Shown piece by piece: positions 35,891 through 44,322 of a stretch of DNA of 64,000 nucleotides; the stretch's first letter is position 1, and each line of letters starts with the position of its first letter. The notes under the pieces were generated by a model. It made no database searches. It saw only the letters and a list, made by a program, of their open reading frames with translations, and was not told the DNA's origin. The position numbers were made by a program, and so were the translations under genes. Source of the stretch: CAWANF01 sp963783355 (GTDB taxonomy: Bacteria > Bacteroidota > Rhodothermia > Balneolales > DATFMH01); the NCBI GenBank assembly GCA_963783355.1, contig CAWANF010000001.1:124001-188000 (forward strand), in the 5' to 3' direction.

Positions 35891-36040
35891 AGGCAATGAC
35901 ATATCCACCAAATAAACAAAACCCGGTTTCCCGGACATCACAGAGGCTGTTTTCACTAAAGTTTTGGATAGATGTGATTTCCCCCTTAAAAAATAGCTTG
36001 TCCCAAATGCTTTCGGGAGGGCGTAGGGGGTTGTTTCAAT
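35891..36040 (+). repeat. Direct repeat unit B with internal insert
   Basis: Second copy, offset by 198 bases from unit A at the shared 24-base block. The REP-like core (35978-36036) is interrupted by about 25 extra bases (35990-36014) containing CTTGTCCCAAATGCTTTCGG, an arm able to form its own hairpin-like repeat. Confidence 0.65.
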
Positions 36041-36147
36041 AGTTCAAATATTATGAGAGTACTCAATAGCTATGTTTGAAATCAATAGAAAAATGATGTA
36101 TTTTATTAAGCTCAATATTGGATTTAAAATTTAACAGCACCGGCGTT

Positions 36148-36363
36148 ATGAAAAAGGGAATTCATCCAGAATATAAAGAAGTAAAAGTTGTATTAAGTGA
36201 CGGGTCAGAAATCGTAACCCGAAGCACAATGCAAGCCAAAGACGGCATTTATCGTCCTGAAATTGATTCTACCAATCATCCTTTCTATAATGATAAACAG
36301 AAGATGATTATGAACGATGGCCGTGTTGAGAAATTCAACCGTCGTTACGGTAAAAAGAAATAA
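36148..36363 (+). CDS. rpmE: 50S ribosomal protein L31
   Basis: The open frame starts at 36118, but ATG 36148 gives the conserved L31 start MKKGIHPEYKEVKV and a 71-residue protein ending HPFY...KQKM...GRVEKFNRRYGKKK. It has no cysteines, so this is the zinc-free form. It is monocistronic and followed by a perfect terminator. Confidence 0.93.
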   Translation: MKKGIHPEYKEVKVVLSDGSEIVTRSTMQAKDGIYRPEIDSTNHPFYNDKQKMIMNDGRVEKFNRRYGKKK

Positions 36364-36370
36364 GATTTTT

Positions 36371-36403
36371 ATACAAGCAGGAGTAATTCCTGCTTGTATT
36401 TTT
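36371..36403 (+). terminator. rpmE: Rho-independent terminator of rpmE
   Basis: ATACAAGCAGGA (36371-36382) and TCCTGCTTGTAT (36388-36399) form a perfect 12-bp stem with a GTAAT loop and a T-run to 36403. Confidence 0.9.
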
Positions 36404-36426
36404 ACCTTTCACTTTTCCGGACCGGG

Positions 36427-37173
36427 TTAATTTTTATCGCCAGGTAATGCAACGTCTACCCAGTTTCGTGATTCAGCTGGAAATCCATCCAAATAGTACA
36501 TTGCCGGTTGAATACCCCGCACATCAATAATAGTATTGCTAACGCTTTGGGCCCGTTCATGACTCATAGAAATGGCAAAATGGCCTTTAGCGGGATACTC
36601 TGAGGCATGCAGTTCTTTGATTCCATCAATGGTTAACGGATTATGTTCGTTAAGAAAACGGGAAAATGCTTCTTTCCGAAAATGCAGAACTTTTTCATAA
36701 TCAAAACCGGCGGATATCCAGATATGAGGCCTGATATGTTGTCCGGTTTGTTTTAAGTCTTTACCATTCCAACTCCAGTGAATAATTTTGAGTGGATTTA
36801 CCTGGAATCCGAGTAATCGAAAGGGGGCGAAATGTTCCAGATCGATAGTTTTTAAACGTTTATCACATTCTTCCAGTGATTTTGATGAAATAAGATCATG
36901 GATGATTTGCCCCCGGGATGAATAATAATCGTTTTTGTAGTCGGTACGCTGATCATATGCCTGAAACCAGTTGAGAATATTCAAACTGAGTTTATATTCA
37001 TTAACCGCTATCCACGTGCCTCCTTTTTCCCCATCGACAGGTCGCACAAAGCGCACTTCGTCTTTTATGTCAACCTGAGGCGGGGTTGCTTTAGCCCGTG
37101 CTTTTAATTCATCACGGTTTGTTGACAGGATATAGGATTCATTGTTAATGGGATAAAATGTAATAGTGCACAT
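36427..37173 (-). CDS. NRDE/TANGO2-family protein
   Basis: Protein of 248 residues that begins MCTITFYPI with the family STNRDE motif near residue 17 (the NRDE box). Cys2 would become an N-terminal nucleophile after removal of Met, as in Ntn hydrolases; whether bacterial members are hydrolases is not settled. TANGO2-like proteins have been linked to heme handling in eukaryotes. No operon partner; it is convergent with rpmE. Confidence 0.82.
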   Translation of the reverse strand: MCTITFYPINNESYILSTNRDELKARAKATPPQVDIKDEVRFVRPVDGEKGGTWIAVNEYKLSLNILNWFQAYDQRTDYKNDYYSSRGQIIHDLISSKSLEECDKRLKTIDLEHFAPFRLLGFQVNPLKIIHWSWNGKDLKQTGQHIRPHIWISAGFDYEKVLHFRKEAFSRFLNEHNPLTIDGIKELHASEYPAKGHFAISMSHERAQSVSNTIIDVRGIQPAMYYLDGFPAESRNWVDVALPGDKN

Positions 37174-37288
37174 AACCTTAAGGATTTACACGCCAAATTC
37201 AATCTTGTAACACTTGCAATGGGGATAACATTCGTTTAGTAGTGAGACTTTAGATATTAGATAAAAGATTTTAGATAACTCGATTGTG

Positions 37289-37398
37289 GGAAGCTCCGCT
37301 TCCGGGAATGAGAGAAGAGTTCCCCGGGAGGACGTTACGAAACAGGGTTTCGTAACGAGGGACAAGGGAGTAGTTGCCCCGTCCTTCAGGTCGGGGCA
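37289..37398. repeat. Cluster of three perfect short hairpins
   Basis: Within 110 bases lie GGAAGC-TCC-GCTTCC (37289-37303), CGTTACGAAAC-AGG-GTTTCGTAACG (37333-37357, 11-bp stem) and TGCCCCG...CGGGGCA (37375-37398). The stretch is much richer in G+C than its surroundings and lies between two divergent genes with no coding potential. It resembles intergenic REP/palindromic repeat elements. Confidence 0.55.
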
Positions 37399-37455
37399 TT
37401 CCAAAGTTCTCAAGTTGTCGTATTTTAAAGTGATTTTAAACCTTTAATTCAGCTT

Positions 37456-38094
37456 ATGATTTTAGAAAAGTACACAGTCAATCCATTTTCAGAAAATACC
37501 TATATCTTAATCAAAGATGATAAAGCGGTGATTTTTGATCCAGGTTTTATGTATGCATCCGAAATGAGTGGATTCCTGAAATTACTGGAAGACAACAATG
37601 CACGGCTTGAAGCTATTTTGTTAACTCACGCTCATATCGATCACGTCCTGGGGATTCAAAAGGTGAAAGATCGATTTGATGTTCCTGTCTATCTACATAA
37701 GGAAGATCGGTATTTGTGGGATAATTATATGTCGCAAAGCGCCATGTTTGGTTTTGATGTACAGCCCTTTGATTTTGAGCCGGAACGGATTAATCCTTCG
37801 CCAAAATGGTCGGTTGGCAGTTTTGAGTTTGATGTTCGGTTTACTCCCGGACATGCACCGGGCCATGTTGTCTTTTACCTGAAAGATCAAAATGTGCTTA
37901 TTGGAGGAGACACATTATTCAGAGAAAGTATTGGGCGGACCGACTTGTATAAAGGTAATTTCACTCTTTTAGAACAATCAATCAGGGAGCAATTGTACAC
38001 TTTACCCGATGAAACGACAATATTTTCTGGACATGGGCCTGAGACAACTATCGGGCATGAAAAATTACATAATCCCTTTGTCCGGCCAAAGTAA
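37456..38094 (+). CDS. Metallo-beta-lactamase-fold hydrolase, glyoxalase II-like (YcbL type)
   Basis: Cytoplasmic hydrolase of 212 residues with the metal motif THAHIDHVLG (about residues 57-66), the histidine in TPGHAPGHVVFY, the aspartate in IGGDTLFRESIGRTDL and the last histidine in FSGHGPETTIG. This is the small hydroxyacylglutathione-hydrolase-like/YcbL group. Its stop directly abuts the stop of the convergent TPR gene with no bases between. In a bacillithiol-making cell it might use bacillithiol thioesters; that is speculation. Confidence 0.85.
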   Translation: MILEKYTVNPFSENTYILIKDDKAVIFDPGFMYASEMSGFLKLLEDNNARLEAILLTHAHIDHVLGIQKVKDRFDVPVYLHKEDRYLWDNYMSQSAMFGFDVQPFDFEPERINPSPKWSVGSFEFDVRFTPGHAPGHVVFYLKDQNVLIGGDTLFRESIGRTDLYKGNFTLLEQSIREQLYTLPDETTIFSGHGPETTIGHEKLHNPFVRPK

Positions 38095-38715
38095 TCAGGA
38101 TTCTTTTTCGCGGGATTTCAGGTCTTTTAACAGTTTTTCAAAATGAGATTTTTTCCCGGGATTGGAAGTCATTAACAACTTGTAAATCTTTATGGCTTCA
38201 TCAATTTTCCCTTGTTTTGCATAGATGCCAGCCAGTGTTTCGGAAGCGATTTTGTCTACCTTTTGGGATTCGGCGCTAAGGTCTACTCCCGGGTCGATAG
38301 CATTGATGTCGATAGTAATCTTCTGGTTTTCGGCTTCCGACAAACGGCGAATCAGGTTTTCAAGATCATGAATGATATCGACATTCATGTTCAGCGTCGG
38401 TTTCTGATTACTATCGCGATGGGCATCGGCAGGTATCCAGGCCTCAAATTTCTCGGGATGAATCAGGAAATAATGCAGATATTCTAAAAATGGACTGCCG
38501 GGGGCAAAAGTCTTGGCTTTCAAAGCATAAGCAATTGCTTTGTCCTTATCACCGGCATTGAAATGGAACCACGACATTAAAAAATGTCCCACGGCGTCAC
38601 TTCCGCGCCGATGCAGTTGCTTCTCCAATCGTTCCATAGCCGACTGTGGTTCCGCTTCGTACTGTTCCACATACGAAGCTAGCGATTGCGGTATCTCAAA
38701 AGGCAGCGATTCCAT
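38095..38715 (-). CDS. Tetratricopeptide-repeat protein
   Basis: Protein of 206 residues with TPR-like helical pairs, clearest at residues about 30-75 (LEKQLHRRGSDAVGHFLMSWFHFNAGDKDKAIAYALKA, written over several helices) and at the C-terminus (KIASETLAGIYAKQGKIDEAIKIYKLLMTSNP, about 155-190). No signal peptide, so probably cytoplasmic. It follows lptE in the same direction; a TPR gene after lptE is common in Bacteroidetes. The role is unknown. Confidence 0.75.
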   Translation of the reverse strand: MESLPFEIPQSLASYVEQYEAEPQSAMERLEKQLHRRGSDAVGHFLMSWFHFNAGDKDKAIAYALKAKTFAPGSPFLEYLHYFLIHPEKFEAWIPADAHRDSNQKPTLNMNVDIIHDLENLIRRLSEAENQKITIDINAIDPGVDLSAESQKVDKIASETLAGIYAKQGKIDEAIKIYKLLMTSNPGKKSHFEKLLKDLKSREKES

Positions 38716-38877
38716 GAATTCTAATTGATACTTTTTCCCCTAAAGGCAAGGTTCAAATAATTACCCATTAATTGTTTGAAACCTAAATCTTCAGCTATGA
38801 TACAAAATAAAATGATAAAGTGATGCTTTCTTTTCGGCAAAATTTATATAAAATCGGTTATTCCATTGTCTCAAAGA

Positions 38878-39396
38878 TTACCATTTCCCGACTGATTCAT
38901 CAAACATTTTTCCTGCAATTTGTTCCATTGCTTTTTGAGCAGCTGCGGACTCCCCATTAATCGGATCTTTGTTCGGGTCGAATTCATTAAATCCGGTAAA
39001 AGATTTCTGCCACAACGGACTTTTGTCCTTGGTGTACTTGTAAGTTGCCGAAACCGTTATTTCGACACGGTTAAGACTTGCTTTTTGATTTCCGCCAATA
39101 CTGAACGGACCATTATGATAAGAACTGATAGTTCCATTTAGGACGATATCAGCATTACTTTCATCATTGGCGAGATGCAGACGGCTCTGATTGACGAAAC
39201 GATTTACCAACGCTTTATTCAGCATGTTTGACAGATCTCCGAGTCCGCTGGAGGATTGATCCGGAAAAAAGGTGATATAAATAGAATGAATATCCGGTGG
39301 TATGGAAGTACCCGTAAAACTGTAATGAAAACAACCGCCTGCAGTAATAGCAACTAATAAAATTGCGAAAATGCAGAATCGCTTAACTAAGTTCAT
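38878..39396 (-). CDS. lptE: LptE-like lipopolysaccharide-assembly lipoprotein
   Basis: Lipoprotein of 172 residues with signal peptide and lipobox TAGGC (Cys22), followed by FHYSFTGTSIPPDIHSIYI, the typical start of LptE, which plugs the LptD barrel to deliver LPS to the outer leaflet. The last part (AAAQKAMEQIAGKMFDES) is an amphipathic helix seen in the family. Its ATG overlaps the 3' end of the sigma-54 activator gene by 14 bases, so the two are translationally coupled. Confidence 0.85.
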   Translation of the reverse strand: MNLVKRFCIFAILLVAITAGGCFHYSFTGTSIPPDIHSIYITFFPDQSSSGLGDLSNMLNKALVNRFVNQSRLHLANDESNADIVLNGTISSYHNGPFSIGGNQKASLNRVEITVSATYKYTKDKSPLWQKSFTGFNEFDPNKDPINGESAAAQKAMEQIAGKMFDESVGKW

Positions 39397-40660
39397 ATTG
39401 ATCTAATTTCCTGTAGAGTGTTCGTTCACTGATTCCCAGGGCTTCTGAAGCTTTTCTCCGGTTGCCTTTATACTTATCCAGTGCCAACTGAATCAAAAAT
39501 TTCTCGGTTTCTTCGAGCGAAGGGACTTCTTTATCTTGGAATAATTGCTTGAATTCGTCTGTTTCTGAATCGGTTAATTCGTCAATATCAGGATATGAAT
39601 CAACTCCAAGGGGAATATTTTTGGATAAATGACTGATTTCCGGTTCAACCGGGGTTTTCCCGATTTCAATATCCGTAGCCGAAGGTAATGCTTTTCTATT
39701 CATCGATGAATTAGAAAAGCTATTATAAATGAAACTGCCCAGCATCTTTTTGAGATCATTCATCTCATTTCTTAATTCGACGAGAGCGCGATAAATCAAC
39801 TCGCGATCTTTATCCGTTGATTCCGACTCCGGCTGGGATCCCAGTAAAATGGGCAGATTATCCGGGGAGCCCATATGCTGCCGCCCCTTGAGATATTTTT
39901 GCAGGCGATCCGCTGTGATGTACTGAGATTTTTCCAGGACGACGAGTTGTTCCGCTACATTTCGTAATTCACGGATATTCCCCGGCCAGCGATAGGATAT
40001 GAGCAACTCACGCGCATCGTCTGATAAACCCTGGAAAACAGAGTCATATTTTGACGCATATTCCGAAACGAATTTTCTGAATATCGGGATGATGTCTTCC
40101 TGCCGTTCGCGAAGGGGAGGGATTCTGATTTTCACCGTATCGAGTCGATAATACAAATCTTCACGGAAATTACCCTCCAGCACATTTTTCCATAAATCCT
40201 TATTGGTAGCGGTGATGATGCGGACGTCACATTTACGTAACTGGCTGGAGCCTACACGGAAAAACTCTCCGGTTTCCAGGATCCGTAATAATTTGACCTG
40301 CACATTTTTGGGTGTGTCGGCAATTTCATCCAGAAAAATGGTTCCGCCGTCAGCTTTTTCAAAATATCCATGGCGTGCTTCATGAGCCCCGGTAAACGAA
40401 CCCTTTTCATGGCCGAATAATTCGCTCTCAATGATACCCTCGGGAATAGCTCCACAATTGACAATAATCAGATCTTTATGTTTTCTGTTACTCAGTCCAT
40501 GAATAGCCCGCGCAGTAACATCTTTACCGACACCGCTTTCTCCTTCTATAAGGACGGTGATGTCGGTTGCTGCCACTTGCACAATCTTGTCAATGACCTG
40601 GCGTAGTGCCTGCGATTCTCCGATAAGTCCGAAACGTTCCTGAAAAACTTCTCTATCCAT
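39383..40660 (-). CDS. Sigma-54-dependent transcriptional activator, Fis type
   Basis: Enhancer-binding protein of 425 residues. The AAA+ domain begins at once (residues about 10-240) with GESGVGKD (Walker A), the sigma-54 contact loop as GSFTGA in place of the more usual GAFTGA, GGTIFLDEIAD (Walker B), and the R-finger region. A linker of about 90 residues precedes the Fis-type helix-turn-helix (NRRKASEALGISERTLYRKL). There is no N-terminal receiver, GAF or PAS domain, so activity is not controlled by a linked sensor as read here. The place upstream of lptE suggests an envelope-related regulon. Confidence 0.88.
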   Translation of the reverse strand: MDREVFQERFGLIGESQALRQVIDKIVQVAATDITVLIEGESGVGKDVTARAIHGLSNRKHKDLIIVNCGAIPEGIIESELFGHEKGSFTGAHEARHGYFEKADGGTIFLDEIADTPKNVQVKLLRILETGEFFRVGSSQLRKCDVRIITATNKDLWKNVLEGNFREDLYYRLDTVKIRIPPLRERQEDIIPIFRKFVSEYASKYDSVFQGLSDDARELLISYRWPGNIRELRNVAEQLVVLEKSQYITADRLQKYLKGRQHMGSPDNLPILLGSQPESESTDKDRELIYRALVELRNEMNDLKKMLGSFIYNSFSNSSMNRKALPSATDIEIGKTPVEPEISHLSKNIPLGVDSYPDIDELTDSETDEFKQLFQDKEVPSLEETEKFLIQLALDKYKGNRRKASEALGISERTLYRKLDQYELS

Positions 40661-40971
40661 TAATGAAACTTGTATTTACTTATTTATAAAGTAATTGGTC
40701 AGAAATTATGTATCCAATACAAAATAATACTTTAGAATAAGCCAGTAAAAGATACTTTGTTTTTAAAGTGGCTGCAAAATACTTAATACGATTCATAACA
40801 TTCGTTATTTTACTCAACAAGAGTTATAAAATATCGAAACAAGAAATTCGCTTTATTTACGAAAAGTAAGAAGATATCGTTTTATTATTTTCAAATAATT
40901 AGTAGAATATGGAAATTACTTCCTGATTAACAGGAAATCACTCTCTTTCAGTTCATTAAAATTAGAAATTG
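40661..40971. other. Divergent intergenic region
   Basis: AT-rich 311-base spacer between the divergent sigma-54 activator and DsbA-like genes. It must hold promoters for both, but no clear consensus is seen. TTCCTG at 40920-40925 and CAGGAA at 40931-40936 form a six-bp hairpin 36 bases before the dsbA start. No coding potential. Confidence 0.45.
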
Positions 40972-41616
40972 ATGTATAAAAAATCATTTTTATCGGTTTC
41001 GCCAATCATTCTATTTTTGATTGCAGGATTTATTTTTAATCACCCTAAAGTAAAACAACAAGAGCCATCCCGGAAAGTAAGTGCCGATTTATGGGAAGCT
41101 CTCCTTAAAGGCGGACAGCAGTACGGCCCGAAAAATGCTCCGGTTACAGTTGTAGAGTTTATTGATTATATGTGCCCGCATTGCCAAAAATTTACGGTCG
41201 AGTTAAAGAAATTTCGAAAAAATTACCCGGGAAAAATAAGAGTGATTGTTCATAACTTTCCGTTGGTTCAGCACAGGGAATCGAAAGTTGCCGCCATTTC
41301 AGCCATATGTGTATCCGGTTTAGGTAATTTCGAAAAATATCATGATTTGTTATTTCAAAACCAGAGAATATTGTACAAACAGCCTTGGGATAGCCTTGCC
41401 AGGTTGTCTGGTGTAAAAGACGTAAGAGAAGTGAATGCATGCATGGCAAACCCTTCAAAAGCAATGAGTCAGCTTAAATATGATTTTGAGCTCGCTATGA
41501 AAGTACGCCTTATGGAAACGCCGACAATCATTATCAATCGGCAGTTGTTTAATGGTGACATCTCGTATTCAGTTCTAAAAGAAACCGTAGCCAGGAACTT
41601 GAAAGGTGGTCTCTAA
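40972..41616 (+). CDS. DsbA-family thiol oxidoreductase
   Basis: ATG 40972 (or TTG 40969) starts a 214-residue protein with an N-terminal signal or anchor segment (about 8-25), then a thioredoxin-fold domain with an inserted helical part. The active site is Cys68-Pro-His-Cys71 in DYMCPHCQKF, the DsbA type, with the cis-proline loop in METPTIIINRQLFNG. It probably oxidises or isomerises disulfides in the periplasm. It interrupts an otherwise minus-strand run of miaB, sigma-54 activator and lptE. Confidence 0.88.
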   Translation: MYKKSFLSVSPIILFLIAGFIFNHPKVKQQEPSRKVSADLWEALLKGGQQYGPKNAPVTVVEFIDYMCPHCQKFTVELKKFRKNYPGKIRVIVHNFPLVQHRESKVAAISAICVSGLGNFEKYHDLLFQNQRILYKQPWDSLARLSGVKDVREVNACMANPSKAMSQLKYDFELAMKVRLMETPTIIINRQLFNGDISYSVLKETVARNLKGGL

Positions 41617-41641
41617 TTATTGAGTTAATCAAAGGAAAATG

Positions 41642-43060
41642 TTAAGCAAGGGCATATTCTCTTGAAAAATCCCGGATAGAGGTTTTTTGCATCGGTTTGG
41701 CTATTAACGTAGCAGAAGTACAGTCGGTGATTTCAACTTCAACATAATCGCCGACTGTAAAATCTTTTCGGTCGAATACGACCATTTTATTGGTATCCGT
41801 ACGTCCGTTTAATTGTTCGTCAGAGCGTTTGCTCGTTCCTTCTGCCAGGACAATGTGACGTTTACCAATTTCCAGGTTATTGAGTTCTTCCTGGATATTC
41901 ATTTGCTGTGTGATGATTTCCGTGAGCCGGCGTTTCTTAATATCATCCGGAACATCATCGGCATATTTCCTGTTGGCCAGGGTTCGTTCGCGTTCTGAGT
42001 AAGCAAACATATATGCTAAATCATACTGTACTTCTTTCATCAGCGAAAGTGTATCCTGGTGTTGTTCTTCCGTTTCACCGCAAAAACCGGTAATAATATC
42101 GGTTGAAAGAGACACGCCCGGAATGATCATTCTCATCTTTTCAATGAGTGAAAGGTATTCTTCCCTGGTGTAAGGACGGCGCATACGTTCCAGGATTTCA
42201 TTATTCCCCGATTGGGCAGGAATATGAATGTATTTGCAGATATTGGATTGCTCGTTGATGACATGAAGCAATTCATCCGGAAAATCTTTTGGATGAGATG
42301 TCGAGAAACGGACCCTCATTTCAGGATCAATCAGGCTGGCCTGGTACATCAGTTCAGCAAATCGTTTTCCATTGTCATTAAAGGAATTAACGTTTTGTCC
42401 GAGCAATGTGATTTCTTTATAGCCCTGCTCATGAACCTGTTTGATTTCATCGAGAATGCTCTCAATCGGACGACTGCGTTCACGTCCGCGGGTAAAGGGA
42501 ACCACACAAAATGAGCACATGTTGTCGCAGCCTCTCATCACCGATACGAAGGCACTTACACCATTTCCGGTTGTTCGAACCGGTGCGATATCAGCATACG
42601 TTTCTTCGAGCGATAAAATCACATTTACGGCTTTGCGCCCGTCGGTCACATCTCTGAGAAGATTGGGAATATCACGATAGGCATCAGGTCCGACCACCAA
42701 ATCTACAAGTTTCTCTTTTTCCAGAAATTGTTCACGAACCCGTTCCGCCATGCAACCTAAAACGCCGACAACCATGTCGTCTTTGATGCTCCGTTTGATG
42801 GAGCTGAAATATTTTAAGCGATCCCAGACTTTGCGTTCGGCATTATCGCGTATTGAACAAGTATTAATGAAAACAATGTCAGCGCCTTCCGGTTGATCGA
42901 CCGGTTCCATTCCTTCGTCCATCATAATGGAATTGACAATCTCGGAATCGGCAAAATTCATCTGACAACCGTATGTTTCAATATAAAATGTTCGTTTCTT
43001 CAAAATATTTCTGACTTTTGAGATGATTGAGAGATTTACGAGTCGCAGGTTTGCGGACAC
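41642..43060 (-). CDS. miaB: tRNA-2-methylthio-N6-dimethylallyladenosine synthase
   Basis: Radical-SAM methylthiotransferase that adds the 2-methylthio group to i6A37 of tRNAs. UPF0004 domain with cysteines in TYGCQMNFADSE and NTCSIRDNAE and in GVLGCMAERV; the radical-SAM cluster in RGCDNMCSFCVVPFTRGRE; and a C-terminal TRAM domain. The open frame starts at GTG 43060, but the first 19 residues are not typical; TTG 43003 (LKKRTFYIETYGCQMN) is a possible true start. It converges with dsbA, 25 bases apart. Confidence 0.95.
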   Translation of the reverse strand: MSANLRLVNLSIISKVRNILKKRTFYIETYGCQMNFADSEIVNSIMMDEGMEPVDQPEGADIVFINTCSIRDNAERKVWDRLKYFSSIKRSIKDDMVVGVLGCMAERVREQFLEKEKLVDLVVGPDAYRDIPNLLRDVTDGRKAVNVILSLEETYADIAPVRTTGNGVSAFVSVMRGCDNMCSFCVVPFTRGRERSRPIESILDEIKQVHEQGYKEITLLGQNVNSFNDNGKRFAELMYQASLIDPEMRVRFSTSHPKDFPDELLHVINEQSNICKYIHIPAQSGNNEILERMRRPYTREEYLSLIEKMRMIIPGVSLSTDIITGFCGETEEQHQDTLSLMKEVQYDLAYMFAYSERERTLANRKYADDVPDDIKKRRLTEIITQQMNIQEELNNLEIGKRHIVLAEGTSKRSDEQLNGRTDTNKMVVFDRKDFTVGDYVEVEITDCTSATLIAKPMQKTSIRDFSREYALA

Positions 43061-43111
43061 CTAATATACAAAATTTCGTATAGAATAGGCATTCGGCCTG
43101 CTGAAATCATT

Positions 43112-43615
43112 CTACTGAATATTCAGGACCAGGTTTTCAATCATTTGCATCTCATCCAGGGCCTTCAGAAACGGAATTTCAATATTCTCACAGTCAATCC
43201 ACTTCATGTTTTGTGTATTCCAAAATGACATTTGATGATCAAGGTGTTTGATTACAGAAATGATGGAATCCAATGAAAAGTCCAGTAACCGGAAATGCAG
43301 TTCGTAGAGCAAGTCGTAAATCTGCTGGTTTAAAATCAACAAAGAAGAACTTAAAATGGCTTCATCCTGGTCACCCGGATTTGAAATCAAGTGAAAGAAA
43401 CTCTGCTGTTTTGCAACAATGGTATGGGTCAGGTAATGCAGATAATCCGTATCCTGATTGGATATCAGGCTATTATCATTCGGATGATAGCGGTCATAAT
43501 TTTTCTTAAACCGCGCAATGAGCCCGATCAATAACAGTCTTTGAGCTCCCCATAAGATGGAATGAGATGTAATCGTATTTTCTGAATACTGTTTTTTATT
43601 CAGCTCTTCGGCCAT
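43112..43615 (-). CDS. Hypothetical protein, all-alpha
   Basis: Protein of 167 residues, leucine- and histidine-rich, likely all helical, without signal peptide or TM segment. The start overlaps the 3' end of pyrE by 16 bases, so it is probably made with pyrE. No family was recognised. It contains two near-terminal YLHYLTH and HFRLLDFSLDSI helices with alternating hydrophobic residues. Function unknown. Confidence 0.6.
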   Translation of the reverse strand: MAEELNKKQYSENTITSHSILWGAQRLLLIGLIARFKKNYDRYHPNDNSLISNQDTDYLHYLTHTIVAKQQSFFHLISNPGDQDEAILSSSLLILNQQIYDLLYELHFRLLDFSLDSIISVIKHLDHQMSFWNTQNMKWIDCENIEIPFLKALDEMQMIENLVLNIQ

Positions 43616-44247
43616 GTATCAGGTTTTTGGCGCCATTGGTTCAAAATTTTCATATCCGATTCATTAACATATCCATTTTCAAGGGCTACGTTTATTAACG
43701 TTGGATAGTCCGTCAGGCAGTAAGCCGGAATGTTACGTTCTTCAAAGCGTTTATTGGCCACTTCGAAGCTGTAAGTAAAAATGCAGAGCAACTCAACTAC
43801 ACGGGCTCCAACAAAATCCAGGGCATCTACGACCGACAAAATAGAACCGCCGGTTGAGATTAGATCCTCGATAATGACGGTTGATTCGCCTTTTTTGACG
43901 CCACCCTCAATCTGGTTTCCCATTCCATAGTTTTTTGCCCTGGAGCGAACATAAGCCATAGGTTTGTTCAAACGATCCGAAACCCATGCCGCGTGGGGAA
44001 TTCCGGCGGTAGCAGTTCCTGTTACAACATCCACTCCCGGAATGGATTCACGGATGTGTCCAACAAAATGATCGGCGATCTTTTCACGAATCAACGGATG
44101 GTTCAGAGTCAGACGGTTATCACAATAAATAGGTGAGTTCCAACCCGATGCCCACACGAAAGGATCATTTGGCCGTAATAAAACAGCGTTGATATCTAAT
44201 AATGATAATGCGAGTTCTTCCGCATATTTTTTATCAATAATTTCCAT
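43600..44247 (-). CDS. pyrE: Orotate phosphoribosyltransferase
   Basis: Enzyme of 215 residues joining orotate and PRPP to give OMP in pyrimidine synthesis. It carries the PRPP-binding motif VIIEDLISTGGS (about residues 120-131), the flexible-loop region SRAKNYGMGNQIEG and the substrate strand GTATAGIPHAAW. Length and motifs fit the PyrE family well. The unknown gene at 43112 overlaps its end. Confidence 0.94.
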   Translation of the reverse strand: MEIIDKKYAEELALSLLDINAVLLRPNDPFVWASGWNSPIYCDNRLTLNHPLIREKIADHFVGHIRESIPGVDVVTGTATAGIPHAAWVSDRLNKPMAYVRSRAKNYGMGNQIEGGVKKGESTVIIEDLISTGGSILSVVDALDFVGARVVELLCIFTYSFEVANKRFEERNIPAYCLTDYPTLINVALENGYVNESDMKILNQWRQKPDTWPKS

Positions 44248-44322
44248 AAAAGCTTCAAAATTTCAATTTACGTTGCAATAAAATCCCTTGCACAATCTAT
44301 AAACAAATGTTATACGAATAGT

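Larger units (their letters stand above)
35525..36147. other. Repeat-rich noncoding spacer
   Basis: About 620 bases between the MoxR-type gene and rpmE contain no credible gene. They hold an imperfect direct duplication of about 130-150 bases (about 35691-35820 and 35891-36040) and three copies of a C5/G5 repeat motif in both orientations. The last 100 bases are AT-rich and probably contain the rpmE promoter. Confidence 0.7.

Noticed and set aside
35571..36040. Possible CRISPR array
   Set aside because: Only two to three diverged copies in mixed orientation with unequal spacing and no cas genes.
37333..37398. Possible integron attC or IS inverted repeats
   Set aside because: No integrase or transposase nearby, no flanking direct repeats, and the arms are self-contained hairpins.
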